A stretch of 64,000 nt of DNA. It comes from Opeltia flavorubescens (Eukaryota; Ascomycota; Lecanoromycetes; Teloschistales; Teloschistaceae). The notes below the pieces were generated by a model. That model saw only the letters and a program-made list of their open reading frames with translations. It searched no databases and had not been told where the DNA came from. The translations under genes and the position numbers were made by a program. Shown piece after piece: positions 35,653-46,808 of the stretch. Positions within the stretch are counted from its first letter, which is position 1. Every line of letters starts with the position of its first letter. The DNA lies in contig KE546984.1 in the NCBI GenBank assembly GCA_000442125.1, positions 1-64,000 of the forward strand. Direction: 5' to 3'.

Positions 35653-36582
35653 ATGCCTATGTCCAAACATCCACTGTTGCCCATCTTTCTCTACTACCTA
35701 TCGACCATCTCTGGCAGTCCAATTGATGACCTCCTACCCAGCGCCCACTCCATCATAAACACAAATCTAACAAACCGGCTTGCCACAATCCCCACCGACT
35801 TCCAAGTCCGACGAGCATACTCAGCCCGAGTTTTCTTCCAGCCCGAGGCATGCTACACCAACATCGTCGCTGCTCTTGTCGATGCCGCGCAGGGCGATTT
35901 CAACACCGACATGCCCGTGGCCAATTACCGCTNGTCGCAATTTAGGCAACCTCTCATTAGGCTCATGACACCAGACGATAAGCCCATACCGCGGAGATAT
36001 ATCGTCTGGGGCTTGTTTCTGATTGCCTTTTACCTGCGTACTTACCAGGCGTTTGTGGTAAGTCTCTTCATGCTCTCGTGGCAAGGGAAGGAGATCGGTG
36101 CGATTGGTGTCGGGGGCGGTGGGAAAATATTCGGCAGTATTGGTTCATCTTCGGGCTTACCACCCACCACCATGACCTCCCCAAGAAACGACGATACGCA
36201 TGTCGATTTCGCGTTTTTCGGCACGCGCGAGCTAGGAAAAGATGCCGTATTCATGACCATAATCAATGCATTACGGGAGATAGCTCCTGGAGCCGCACAC
36301 GGACTCATTGAAACACCGTGGATAAACTTCCTGAATGGGGAGGATTGTGCATTGACGGTCTCGCCGAGCGAAGCTGTGAGGACGGGGAAGGGGGTGTTTA
36401 CTGTTGAGGACTTGGTCTCGACGATGGCGAAAACGGCGTCGTATTTCGCGGCGGAGAATCGGTATCGGCAGCTTCAGATGAACATCAGCTCGAGGGGTGT
36501 TAGACTTGCGCAGGCGGCGATTATTTACAGATTGGGGGTGGGGAAAGGGGATGAGGGGAGTCAAGCTATCAGCGTTACTTAG
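35653..36582 (+). CDS. Probable secreted protein, 309 aa, unknown family
   Basis: A single exon. I chose the Met at 35,653 (MPMSKHPLLPIFLYYLSTIS) because it opens a good signal peptide; an in-frame Met lies upstream at 35,611. The protein has a VFFQPEACYTNIVAALVDAAQGDF segment, then RRYIVWGLFLIAFYLRTYQAF (a hydrophobic helix), GKEIGAIGVGGGGK, and a C-terminal helical part (TMAKTASYFAAENRYRQLQ). The overall layout (secretion signal, alternating strands, Trp-Gly-Leu helix, GKE-G turn) is shared loosely with the 43.1- and 53.2-kb genes. One codon contains N (35,933). No function can be assigned. Confidence 0.6.
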   Translation: MPMSKHPLLPIFLYYLSTISGSPIDDLLPSAHSIINTNLTNRLATIPTDFQVRRAYSARVFFQPEACYTNIVAALVDAAQGDFNTDMPVANYRXSQFRQPLIRLMTPDDKPIPRRYIVWGLFLIAFYLRTYQAFVVSLFMLSWQGKEIGAIGVGGGGKIFGSIGSSSGLPPTTMTSPRNDDTHVDFAFFGTRELGKDAVFMTIINALREIAPGAAHGLIETPWINFLNGEDCALTVSPSEAVRTGKGVFTVEDLVSTMAKTASYFAAENRYRQLQMNISSRGVRLAQAAIIYRLGVGKGDEGSQAISVT

Positions 36583-37070
36583 TCCATACGACTGGATGTC
36601 TGATACCTGACATCTTCTAATGTCCCGTAGGGATTAGAGTGTAGTGACAGTGACGCGAACCTGGATCCTTTCAGCTCGATTTTTGCTTGACAATGATCAG
36701 AGCTGAGATATCCACAAAATCTTTCACGCTCAAGTTCCGCTTATTGCCTGTAGCAGCTGAATTGTAGTTTTAGCCCAGTAAGGTGCGCATTTGGATTGTG
36801 ACCATACGTTGATAAACCTCCCGTCGAAACCGAAAGCATAGGACTGGTTGTATGCTAAGTAACATCATTAAATGACTATAGAAGTACGCGAACGCTAATC
36901 ATGAATGCAAGATTGGGTTCAGTATTCGCTACATATCTATCCATGCAAGAAATCAATACACAGCTAATCTAAGCCACCCCACCCATTCACTGATGACCAA
37001 ACACATGACTCCCAAATCGCGAGGAGCAGACTCCATAGCTCTCAACATGCAATCCCTACGACCAATCTCC
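36583..37070. other. Intergenic between convergent genes
   Basis: 0.49 kb between two 3' ends. No gene or repeat was recognised. Confidence 0.45.
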
Positions 37071-37829
37071 TCACTCCGTCGCCTCAAGCCACCTATCCGT
37101 CATCCTCACCGTCCACAAAAACTTCAACCCACCCCCCGGTTCACTAACCACCTGCCACCTATCCCTCGGTTCCTCCTTCCGAATCCTCCTCGCCATCTCC
37201 CCACACAAATACTCCACTTCTCTGAACCTCTCAACCTGCAACTTAACCTCCATGCCCTCATTGCCCATTTGACTAAAGCTGGTAGGATGATTGCTACTGC
37301 TGATGCCCGGATGCGTGAGCGCGGATCCTATTTTTCCGAATAGGTCATGCGTAGTCGACGAGTGGGAAGCATCTTGCGCATGCTTGAACTGCTTCTGAGA
37401 GAGCTCATTGGCCGCTTTGTGGGCTTTGTCCTCCCAGGTGACCAAATTATTGAGAAGGAACATGGGGTGGTAGAATGTGGCTTCCATGAGGTAGCATTTT
37501 GCCATAAGACTATAATGCGCAAGTTTTTCTTCCGTGCTGTAGCATTTATCGTGTTCGTGGCAGGTGATGATGTTGAGGTGGTTGAGGCAACGTTGCCAAG
37601 CGACGGGTTTGTAGTTTTTATTTGCCTGTGGATTTTTGAGTACAGGGATTGGGTTAGTGGTGTGAAATTTCTGTCGAGTTGATTTTTTGTGTGGAATGAG
37701 GGGTCGTGCTGTTTACTAAAAGATACTCACCTCGAAGTATTCTTGTTCGAGAGGACCTTTGAAGTAGGTAGGCCGGAGGAAAGTGTCGAGTTTGTGTTTG
37801 AAATTGAGTGAGTCTTTGGAAGGAGCCAT
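37071..37829 (-). CDS. Conserved-looking hypothetical protein, 217 aa
   Basis: Two exons, 37,829-37,731 and 37,625-37,071, are separated by a 105-bp intron with donor GTGAGT and acceptor CACAG, in phase 0. The protein starts MAPSKDSLNFKHKLDTFLR and contains a Cys/His-rich stretch (QRCLNHLNIITCHEHDKCY) followed by AKCYLMEATFYHPMFLLNN. The middle is Ser/His-rich and the C-terminus is basic with a WQVV...FLWTVRMTDRW end. There is no signal peptide or transmembrane segment. C-x(9)-C-x-H-x2-D-x-C could bind metal, but I do not recognise a named domain. Confidence 0.65.
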
Positions 37830-38368
37830 GGTGTGGTGTCAGCTTTCTGTTTGACAAGATTTTCGCGGGAGTTTGTCGGTGGATTTGAAGATTGAGGAGA
37901 AGAGAAAAAGAGGCAGGGAAAGATCGTATGATATATACGATGTGGTCCTTCGAACACAATTCACAGTCACAGGTACATATCAAAATGCATGGCTAGTTTC
38001 ATAGTGTATGAAGTCGTTTATAGATCGTGACTTGGTCTTCTTTGCAGATCGAGAGACAGATGAAGTCTCGAATTGTAGCTTCGCTGTCGTTTCATAAATG
38101 CGCCTTCGGTTTCAGGGGTTAGAGATGAAGATCGAGGTCGTAAACCGGCTTCAGCTTATCAATAACCGAGGTACTTGGGCCAGGACTCATGATTCAACGC
38201 TGATGGTATGTAGACTTTTCCTTGGTCGCCACGTGCTGCGAAGGCAATGAATCCATTTGTGGATGTAGTACATGAACATCAATTCGTCAAATCTGTTTCT
38301 CGTAAATCAAACAGCGCCACATAAAATGTCATCTTCAAAGTAACCAGCTTATCTATTCCTCATTGTAT
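37830..38368. other. Intergenic, nothing recognised
   Basis: 0.54 kb between the start of the 37-kb gene and the end of the dehydrogenase gene. A TATATA sequence occurs about 105 bases upstream of the 37.8-kb start. Confidence 0.4.
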
Positions 38369-39151
38369 TCACCAAGGATAAACCCCATCCTTATGCACAA
38401 ACTTCCCCACATCCCCATCCCTCTTCCCCTCAAGAATGCCAAGGACCAACCTCCCCGACTCCAGCGGATCCTTCGCATTTCCCCCACCACTTCTCTCCTC
38501 CTCACTCGTCCCCCTCAAATTCGACACCACAAAGCCCGGACACATGGAAAAACACTTCAGCCCTTTATCGCCATATCTCTGCCATTCCCCTACCATGAGC
38601 ATATTGAGCGCCGCCTTGCTGACGCGATAGGCATCGATGTATGGGTAAGGATTGTGCACCGTGGACATCGATCCAAGAGCGCTGCTCATGTAGATGGAAT
38701 ATGGATTGTCGGTCTTTAGCAGAAGAGGTCTGAAAGCTTCGGCAACTAAGGCGGAACCCGTGACGTTTGTTTCCATGCAGATTTCCATTCGAGTTTTCAT
38801 GTCCGGGTCCATGTTGGCAACACTAGCGTTGTTGATGAGTGCGTCGAGTTTTCCGTACGTGGTTTCGACATACTGCGCGGCTTTCGTGATAGACGCAGAT
38901 TCAATGACGTCTAGATGTATGGTAGATAGGGAGCCTTTGATACTGGTGCTTTGGATGTCTGTCATAGCCTTGTTCACTTTGTCGAGGGAACGGCCGGCCA
39001 TGATGATGTGGAAGTTTTTATTTGCTTCGGCAAGGACTTTCGTCGTGGCGAATCCAACGCCGGAGTTGGCACCTACAGTCTTCATCAGCGGTCAATGACG
39101 AGAAAATCAAGACGTTTTCTTGCCTGTGATGAGCACTACTCTGGGCGACAT
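38369..39151 (-). CDS. Short-chain dehydrogenase/reductase, 243 aa
   Basis: Two exons, 39,151-39,124 and 39,072-38,369. The first 28-bp exon encodes MSPRVVLIT and the second continues GANSGVGFATTKVL, giving the complete TGxxxGxG cofactor motif (TGANSGVG). The 51-bp intron begins GCAAGA rather than GT and ends GTAG, so it is a GC-AG intron. Other classical SDR features are NNAS in place of NNAG, catalytic Ser in YMSSALGSM, YRVSK for YxxxK, and a PG turn after it (SMCPGFV). It is an NAD(P)-dependent oxidoreductase of unknown substrate, probably cytosolic. Length is normal for the family. Confidence 0.9.
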
Positions 39152-40038
39152 CGTGTAGTTAATTGAGAGCCGAGGTAATTAAACTGACGCTAGGCTTAGT
39201 TGTGAGTCGCGATATTGAAAGAGAAAACTTGAAACAGCTTTGATCTATAGACGAATAGGTTTTTCTTATATGCTACTGTGAATAATCGAAAAGAAATGAA
39301 CAACATACCTTAAGTCCGACACCTTCCCGATGGTGGAGCAACAAGTTCGGAGATAATGACTCGGTGACCCGGTCTAACTCCTTTGTATCACGTTGCTAAC
39401 CTTGTGATGGCAAGCGGCTGTTGCACCGTGAGTGTAAACGAAAAGACCTGTCGCACGCAATGGTCATCGGAGATGGTGGTCAAGTCCCAAGTCTCACATG
39501 AGAATCTGACGAACTGTCTATGGCAAAATCCTACGAGAATAGTGTCGAGAAAGTAGTTGATTGTATTCCTCCTGCTCCACCATATCTCGGCTACAGTTCA
39601 CCGTGTACTTCTCTCGTTGGTAAGATTTGGCGGAACGAAGCATGATGGATCCATCGACCATACCCGACCTCGGAGGCTCGGCATTTAACGACTCCTATTC
39701 TCGATTGTTCATGTCGGAAGGTAGGAATAATCGCAGTCCCTTTTCGAGCTCTGCGAAAATGTGGTTCTCGTCAAGACAGAAAATCCATACCCGCCAAGCC
39801 TTACCACTTCATTAGCAAGTATATGGTCATCGCGCCTCTTGCTAGTCTAGCAATAAAAATCCAATACTATGTCAGATAATCGGCCCTAGCTAATAATCCA
39901 TTGTAGACATAACCTTCCAAGTTTGAGTAATCGTCCTCAATACTAAGAAACTATCATGGCTTGAAAACATGACCCATATTAGATACCCACGACTGGATGT
40001 CCTCCCCACCCGATCTCGACCAAATCTCTCATAGCGCG
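39152..40038. other. Intergenic, nothing recognised
   Basis: 0.89 kb. A 62-codon frame at 39,627 has no distinguishing features. Confidence 0.4.
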
Positions 40039-41733
40039 TCAAACAATCAATCGTCCTGATATACCAAGATCAATCTTGAGCTGATCGAGTGTCTGATTTA
40101 GTCTCACCAGGAATCTCAAGGAGTCGTGGTCTTGCTCTCCGCTTCCCAAGCCTGGATGGCGGTCCCCAGCCACAACATATAAAGCATTTGCCTGCAAAAA
40201 GTCCTTCTCATCCAATAATTCACGCGAATAAGGATGGATCACGGAGTAGAAAAGGGTATCCAGAGAGCAGTCGTCTAATCGACTCAGGCGACAAAGACCT
40301 TCGACAATATCTTCCCAAAATCCTTCCTCGATGAGCCGGATGCATGAGAGGGTCAGGCTCTTGAGGCTTGGCAGCTTCAATAATAAAAAGCCAGCGAGGA
40401 TGTCGTAGGAAATTTCAAGCCCTCGGAGCTCAAGTCTGCGCAGTTGAGGCAGCTGTATCTCCCGCAGTGGAGGAAATACATGTGTGAAGTTGAAGAGTTC
40501 ATAATCTTCGTCTTCGACATCTTCACTATCGCTTGAGAAAAGATCGATTCCATAAGCCTTGGTAGGTAGCAAAAGCGTCAAATTTGTCAGCGATCCCATA
40601 ACCTGGACGACCGACTTAAGGAGACATAGATCTGGAATATATAGTTGATCTTGGTGAGATGCCATTCTAAGATCCAGCGACTTGAGGTTCGTGAATGCCT
40701 CGAGAGAGAACGGAGGCACTAGTAATCGGTCCTCTTTCAGTAACGCTGGAGAAAGACCATCGGAACCGTCGTAATTCCCGGGGACGCGCAACGTTAGTGG
40801 TTGTTTATTCGTCTCATTAAGCATTCGAATGAGCCAGTTGAAAGCTTTACCAATGCTGTACCACTCCTCATGGTCGGATTTACCGAGAACTTCTTGGGCA
40901 GCCAATACGTATGCTGAACTGGGTGGTTGGAGCCATGAAGGTGGCCACGAGCGAGCTAAGGGTGATCCAGTGAGGCGCATTCCATTACTACTCATGGCTA
41001 GACGAGGTGCTTCACTGGTACTAACATTTTCCCATTCATCACTCATATCATCTGAACCACTCATCGCATCATCCTCGTTGTTGGTATTCTCCCTAACGTC
41101 ATTGAAAGCTTTGCTACTGTTTGTGCTGCCGTCATTTTCATCCGTCTCACGACAGCTCATATCCCAGGCGTTCCAAACAATCACCGATTGGATAGGTCCA
41201 AGCTTCCGTAAACCTCTGCAAACTCTGTCAAACCAGACTTTATTGATATTGTCTCTCTGTTCTCGTGCAGCTAAGCAAAACTGGCGATATCCTCGCATGA
41301 ATTTAGAATAATCTTTGCAGAGCGCCAGGCCTTTCTCCTCTGCGATATATCCTCGTTGGAAAAGCAGCCGAAAGGGTCTTAAGAGATCCATCAACTCCAT
41401 TAGATCATCGTTTTGGTATTTTATCTTATCATGGTGTGGCTGTAGCAATTGGTCGGTGAGGGCAGTGTAATAATCTGGCAAGGAAAAGCCTGCAAATTTG
41501 ACTGAATCATATACGATATGTTTGACAGTTTTACTAAGAATAGGATGTTGCGTTACAGCATCGAAGACTTCCATGTTCTTCGAATGCGGAGAGATGAAGA
41601 CGGTATCGATCAAAAATGGTTTGGCAAGCAAGGCCAGCCTTCTGCAGGCGAGGCGTAATTGCTTGACATTCCGTTTTAGATTTTGTATCACAATGAGGAC
41701 GACCTCATTGGGGCAGTCGAGGAGGGTCGTCAT
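40039..41733 (-). CDS. F-box protein, 564 aa
   Basis: A single-exon frame. The N-terminus (LDCPNEVVLIVIQNLKRNVK, then LRLACRRLALLAKPFLIDTV) matches the F-box: a short Pro-containing helix, a Leu-rich helix and a small-residue turn. F-box proteins tether substrates to SCF ubiquitin ligases. The middle has an acidic, Ser-rich linker (NNEDDAMSGSDDMSDEWENV). The second half has irregular Leu-rich segments (LRRLELRGLEISYDILAGF, LKLPSLKSLTLSCIRL) like the LRR-type substrate-recognition part of fungal F-box proteins. The substrate is unknown. Start is the first Met, next to the F-box. Confidence 0.8.
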   Translation of the reverse strand: MTTLLDCPNEVVLIVIQNLKRNVKQLRLACRRLALLAKPFLIDTVFISPHSKNMEVFDAVTQHPILSKTVKHIVYDSVKFAGFSLPDYYTALTDQLLQPHHDKIKYQNDDLMELMDLLRPFRLLFQRGYIAEEKGLALCKDYSKFMRGYRQFCLAAREQRDNINKVWFDRVCRGLRKLGPIQSVIVWNAWDMSCRETDENDGSTNSSKAFNDVRENTNNEDDAMSGSDDMSDEWENVSTSEAPRLAMSSNGMRLTGSPLARSWPPSWLQPPSSAYVLAAQEVLGKSDHEEWYSIGKAFNWLIRMLNETNKQPLTLRVPGNYDGSDGLSPALLKEDRLLVPPFSLEAFTNLKSLDLRMASHQDQLYIPDLCLLKSVVQVMGSLTNLTLLLPTKAYGIDLFSSDSEDVEDEDYELFNFTHVFPPLREIQLPQLRRLELRGLEISYDILAGFLLLKLPSLKSLTLSCIRLIEEGFWEDIVEGLCRLSRLDDCSLDTLFYSVIHPYSRELLDEKDFLQANALYVVAGDRHPGLGSGEQDHDSLRFLVRLNQTLDQLKIDLGISGRLIV

Positions 41734-43120
41734 GTTGTGCGAGAGAGAGAATCAAGTATAGAAGGTAGAAGGAGAGGAAGGAAAGATAGAAGGATGATTA
41801 AAATACCTGATTAGCGCACATGCACCCAGCGCAAATATGCACCCCACGAAAAGCCCTAAACCCTGGCAATAGAGGGGGTTTTGGCGCCAAGAGGTTACGA
41901 TCCGTATTTTATCTGCAAAGTCCATTGCAAGGCAGTAAGTGTGTCGTCCACCATGTTCCATCTATTCGAATCGATTCATCTACCATTCGCTATCAAGACG
42001 TCTCGCAACCTATACGAAGGTCCGAGTTCAATAGGGTTATGCCCGTGGAATGCGAGAGGCGCCATTGTAATTGCTCGATCCCAATTCGTTGCGGTGCGTG
42101 AGTCACGTCGTCGAACACGACCTGTTGTGGCCAAAAAAGCTGCCTAGAGGCTATACTTATATTACAGATATCTTTTCGTTGCATCTGCTCCTCTTAGGTC
42201 TGATGGACTTGGACGGGTCATGACTTCACTTTCAGTCAGATCTCCACTGAACCTCCTAAATTTGGTAAGTTGAGAACCCGAAGCTTACCGCTAAATCATC
42301 ATGTCCCGAAGAGCATGATTTTCTACAGCGGGGACCAAGTATAGCCTTTTCATATGCCTTACCTATCTCTCGTTTTCTGGATCTCGACGCTCGTCAATTT
42401 CGAGCACATCCAATAATAAAATAGACACAATGAGAGCGACAGATAGGACAAGGCTCAAAGCTAAACTTTTCACTCCAGTACGCTCGAGAAGCTGCTATTC
42501 AATATATACTCTTCAGCCACTGATATTCCCTCTTCTTGTTCTTGCTTCTTGCCAACGTCAGATCATGCATATGCGTGACATACCTCTATAAACTCCCTTC
42601 AACATTGACATCACGGCTTGTCTGGGTCAATTGTAAGGACTTTGTACGGGACTCCCGGCTAGTGAGCACTTTGTGTCATATTTCAGCGATAGAATCATAC
42701 TTATACGTTTACTCGCATTTTTCTTAATGAAAATTGCTTCATATTTCCGATTCTCGAATTCGATTCTGATCATTCAGAGCCACCGACGACGCTGAGAGCA
42801 CTGTCAATCAGCTCCAGCCAAAACAAAGAAGGGCAGAGGAGCTCTGAGAGGAGCTTGTCGCCCGCAAAAACTTCTTACGACTTAGCTAGAGAGGTTGACG
42901 GTCCTTAATCCCTTTAATACCAAGCTTGGTAACTCGTTTGCGGAGTATCAAATGTTTTACTGGTCCGGCGGCGAGGAGCCAATAAATAAGTTGCGGCAAT
43001 GCGGAAACAAAATGCTAACCACCAATGGAGTTCCATACCCGCTGGCGGATATTTCTTCCAACCTCACAATGTCAGCACCACCCCACGAGTACTGAACTCG
43101 GACCCAAAAACGCACAGAGG
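41734..43120. other. Divergent intergenic region
   Basis: 1.4 kb between the F-box gene (minus) and the secreted-protein gene (plus). It would contain both promoters. Short frames at 41,752-42,184 on both strands overlap and are not convincing. Confidence 0.4.
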
Positions 43121-44141
43121 ATGCACGCCATCTGGTTCATTCTCACACTCTGCTGGGTGTATACCTTGTGCGTTCGAGCAGCAGAGCCTCCACTTACGCT
43201 GGGCTCTCTTGGTCTCTTTGCGCCTAACAAAACCCTTACGTATGGGCTCATAAAATACCTTGCCGTGTCACCACCCTTCGTACATTCTCTGCCACTAACA
43301 ATAGCGAAGTCCACCCCTAGATTCCAGACGCATCGACCCACCCCCCTCCCTCACCCTAGTCACAAATTACAACCCCCCCGGAATCCCCGACGACACCATA
43401 ACCTTCACCTTCTCTCGAATCCTCATGTCCACCGACGACGTCACAATCGCCCTCCTCTCCGTCTTAAAACGCTCCATCGACCACCTCTCCGCTGCATCCG
43501 GAAACCCCTCCGCCCCACTAACGACCGATTTCTCTCTCCGAGACTCCTGGTATCGCTTCGAACTAGGCTGGGATCAGCATAGCCAGGAGAAGAAATTGCT
43601 GATATCAGAGCTCTATGTGATGGTTATGAAGTTGCTGGAGGTGAGTTTGAAGTACGTGATGCGGGAGGTGACGTTCAGGTACATGGTTCAAGGGAAATTT
43701 CACGCCGTGGGCCGGTTGCGGAACCCGATTCGTCCGCCGCCACGGAGGAAGATGGCTGTAGGGCCTAAGTACATGACGCTACCGAGCGGACATGTAGAAT
43801 GGTCTGACTACGGGCGGTCGATGGATTTCGAGCTCGTAGCCAACACGATGATAAGTCTTTTGGATAATAGCTGGCAGCTCATCGTCGCATCACGGAAACA
43901 TGCCGGAAATATGGTGATCGACCGGCATCCATTTACGTACCGCGACGTTCGAGGGAAAGTTGAGATTGAAGTTTCGGGGCCGGAGGGGAGACTAAGTTTG
44001 GAGGAAGTGATGGATGTGGCGACATATATGGTAGAGTTTGGGAGGGTGTTTTTCATGGAGGAACATACGTGTGTGTTTACGAATACTTACTATCCGACTG
44101 AGACGAAGATTGTGGGGACTCTGTTGAAGGCTGAGGATTGA
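43121..44141 (+). CDS. Secreted protein, 310 aa, unknown family
   Basis: Two exons, 43,121-43,239 and 43,328-44,141. The 88-bp intron has donor GTATGG, a CTAAC branch sequence and acceptor CCAG, and restores frame. The signal peptide is MHAIWFILTLCWVYTLCVRA. After it come LTLVTNYNPPGIPDDTITF, a helix SVLKRSIDHLSA, and a region RYMVQGKFHAVGRLRNP. The C-terminal third has EIEVSGPEGRLSLEEV and ends near GTLLKAED. The layout resembles the 35.7- and 53.2-kb proteins. There is no catalytic motif. The exact 3' splice site is inferred; a TAG nearer the branch site would bring a stop into frame. Confidence 0.65.
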
Positions 44142-44396
44142 AACTTTTGATGCATTGTGAGGGGCGACGATTGTACGTTTATGGGAGGTAGTTATAACGA
44201 GAGAGTGCTGAATGCGTGATTTGTGGTAATTCTCCAAGGGTAGATGGAAAGAATGCCTGTGAAATATGGGTTTGCCCTTATACTCTCACTAATAAGAAAC
44301 ATTGTTTCAAGCATCAATTTACGGAATCAGAAATCACAAGAGTCGGCAAAGATGGTAAATATCAGAAACCAATAAAGCTGTTCATGTGGCTCGGTC

Positions 44397-45831
44397 TCAA
44401 ACACCGTGGTGATGTAGGTCCGTCCCTTTGACCCTGTAGGCCTGATATTCCTCGAGACCTGCCACGTTTCCCTTGTCTGTTGTAAAATCGCCAGTCTCAG
44501 TAGTCGATGCAGACTTGCTACTACCTCGACTGTTGATGTATCCACCCATCGGCCACGATTCGTTTTGCTGCGAGTGGTTCGAGTGGAGGCTCAGGGTGCT
44601 GCGTACACTCCTGATGACCTTGTCGAGGGTGACTTTCCGAACCAAGTACTGAAGAGTTGGTAGGCATGCTGCGATGATGGCTAAACCAGCCTCAATCATT
44701 GACCAGTAGAGAATTGTGGAGACCGTCACTTGTCTGAAAGTCAGCGCTGATGACGTGTGGAACAGGGAGGACTCACGGTCAGGATCAACTTTGGTGTTGA
44801 AGCCGGCATTCGTGATCTCGTATGACACGACGACCTTGATGATGGATGCAACGACGGATCTTTGAGAAAAAGTTAGTCATTGAGCCACGAATGTGTTAGA
44901 GGTTGACATACACAGCACCAGTTGCTAAGATAGCCATGACCATCAGCTTCTTCCCAACTGTCGTATGCAGGTTCCAGATCTGTAGAGATTAATTAATAGT
45001 AGTCAGATTCGGGTGGGCCATGAAAGACTGACCACCGGCAGAGGTAGGACGAGAACCATGATATCCGTGATGAGATCAGACACAACGAAGCCATTGTCCA
45101 AGTCAGCGGTCGAAGCACAGAATTCATTGCGTTCCTTGACACTCCTCCAGCCAGCGGATGGGTGGACTCCACAGCCAAGGATGAATCCAAAAAAGAAACC
45201 GACTGCCCAGAATAAGACTATGGTGATGACAACTTTCGTGGCCCAGTCGAACCAAGTCTTTCGGGCTGTGACGAAAAGTCGACGATAGAAGAAGGTAATG
45301 CTAAGCTTGAGAAAGCCAAAGGCAAGAACCATCAGGAGGCAGAAAGCGTATTGTACCTTTGATCCTTCCTCTCAGTGTCCTATGTTCTAGCCGTGTGTAC
45401 TCTGCTCACCTTTCCCATCAATGCAATGGTAGGATTGACAGTCGTCATACGCTCCTCGGGAGTTAAGGTTCCTTCGTACGGTGTGGGATATCCAATGGCT
45501 TTGCCATGTACGCCTATTCAAGTGGTCAGCTAAATTAATGGTGGCAAGAGTCTTCAACTCACCAATGCAGAGAGTGATGCCCATACCAATGACAACACAC
45601 TGCAATCATTTCTTACCAATGATCAGGTTTGATGTTGGGGAGAGACTGACATACCAGAGCTGGCAGCATCAGAAAGTCATCCCAGCCGGTTGACGCTTTT
45701 TGAAGTCTCCTGGCATTCAGCCGCAACACGACCAGCACAACTCCTAGAATTGGCAGAACGATCGAGGCAGCATAGATGCCTGCTGATGTTGCGTAGGGCA
45801 CAGAAAGTTCCTTTGACAAGGTAGCTGGCAT
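44397..45831 (-). CDS. Fungal rhodopsin-like seven-helix membrane protein, 374 aa
   Basis: Seven exons: 45,831-45,655, 45,599-45,563, 45,513-45,410, 45,356-45,033, 44,979-44,912, 44,859-44,777 and 44,728-44,397. All six introns are 48-55 bp and phase-consistent; donors are GTATGT, GTGAGT, GTGAGC, GTCAGT, GTATGT and GTGAGT. Hydrophobic helices include ILPILGVVLVVLRL, FCLLMVLAFGFLKL, VVITIVLFWAVGFFFGFILG, and a later ILYWSMIEAGLAIIAACLP. GWDDFLMLPAL, LSITFFYRRLF and DLITDIMVLVLPLPV are signatures of the fungal rhodopsin-domain (PTH11-related) integral membrane family. The cytosolic tail is Ser-rich. The role is unknown; relatives include candidate receptors. Its start faces the small peptide gene at 46,565. 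Confidence 0.85.
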
Positions 45832-46564
45832 AATGACTTGTGATCGTGAGCGTTTTGACAAGAGAAGAAGATAGATCGATGTCAAGGACCGTGATTGTTT
45901 GCAGTGGCTTCAATGGAAATGAGACCATGGAATGACCTTTCACGGCAAAAGACTCGGGGCGAACTTATTCCATGACAAGGCGAGCATGTTTTGCCTGTGA
46001 CGTACTCGGTTGCACGCATGAACCAAATCAGCGTGCTGACCCGAGGTTGATGTAACTTGCCTTGCATTGTCGTATTGCAGCAGAGCCAGCCTCCTTCCTG
46101 ATTCAGTAACTTGAAGCTCATCGATTAGCCGCGCTCCCGAGTGTCACTTCCATGCGTGTCCCCCGAGATTAGAGTTTGAGCGAATGATAGGTTCTGGCAC
46201 GAGCGATAAGCATTCCCAGAGATCCGGGGGGACCCACACACCTGGACGGGATTGACAACGGCGCAGGTACGCCCTTGCATTGAGACGCAGCATATCATGT
46301 CCAAAGCCTATTGAAAACAAGGCAGTACTAGGCCATCCGACAGCGGGTCTCCATTTTCAGCTCATTTGCATATACGATAACTCAAATTTTCGATTGTTGC
46401 AGTCATCTGAGTGGCACAGCTTCCGATGATGACCTCGACGAGGATCAAGGCAACTTATTAGTTGAGCCCGTCGACAAAGATTATATATATTTCTTTCTCC
46501 CCATAACCAAAATACTTACTCAAGCCTAAATCTTGCCAACCTTCGAACTTTTCTTATTCTCATC
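45832..46564. other. Divergent intergenic region before the peptide gene
   Basis: 733 bp between the membrane-protein start (minus) and the peptide start (plus), so it holds both promoters. A weak upstream in-frame Met for the membrane protein exists at 45,885. Confidence 0.5.
46481..46490 (+). promoter_or_regulatory. Probable TATA element of the peptide gene
   Basis: TTATATATAT about 80 bases before the start codon at 46,565, followed by a pyrimidine-rich TTCTTTCTCCCC start-region sequence. Position and layout fit a core promoter of a strongly expressed fungal gene. Confidence 0.45.
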
Positions 46565-46808
46565 ATGAAGCTCCCTCTTACATCCACATTCTTGAAATGC
46601 TGCCTCCTTATTGCTACGAGCACCATTGTCATAGCTCATCCAGGTTTGCCATTACGCTTCTCCCAGTGAGAAGAGAGGGCTGGGCATCGCTGATGGACTT
46701 GCAGTCAGCAAAGAGATCCTAAATGTCAATCCACGAGAGGAGTCCGTTGCACCTACCGAGGAACACGATACTGCAGCCGCTCCTCCTTCTCCACTAGCGT
46801 GGTTCTGA
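46565..46808 (+). CDS. Small secreted peptide, candidate RiPP precursor, 60 aa
   Basis: Exons 46,565-46,643 and 46,705-46,808. The 61-bp intron has an atypical donor GTTTGC, a CTGAT branch-like site and acceptor TTGCAG, and phase is kept. The signal peptide is MKLPLTSTFLKCCLLIATST, with cleavage near ...VIAHP. The remainder is short and acidic (VSKEILNVNPREES, PTEEHDT), then Ala/Pro-rich, ending in APPSPLAWF. The mature part has no Cys and no Kex2-type KR repeats. The gene lies convergent to a UstYa-type oxidase gene (306 bp away) with a P450 just beyond. UstYa enzymes modify secreted precursor peptides, so the C-terminal Pro/Trp/Phe segment could be the core. If the intron is not removed, the product would be a 34-residue peptide. 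Gene prediction is moderate and the precursor role is inference. Confidence 0.55.

Noticed and set aside
38694-39098. 134-codon plus frame over the dehydrogenase
   Set aside because: Antisense shadow of a gene with complete SDR motifs.
41752-42184. Overlapping short frames upstream of the F-box gene
   Set aside because: They occur in several frames on both strands with no domain; the F-box gene already has a complete start.
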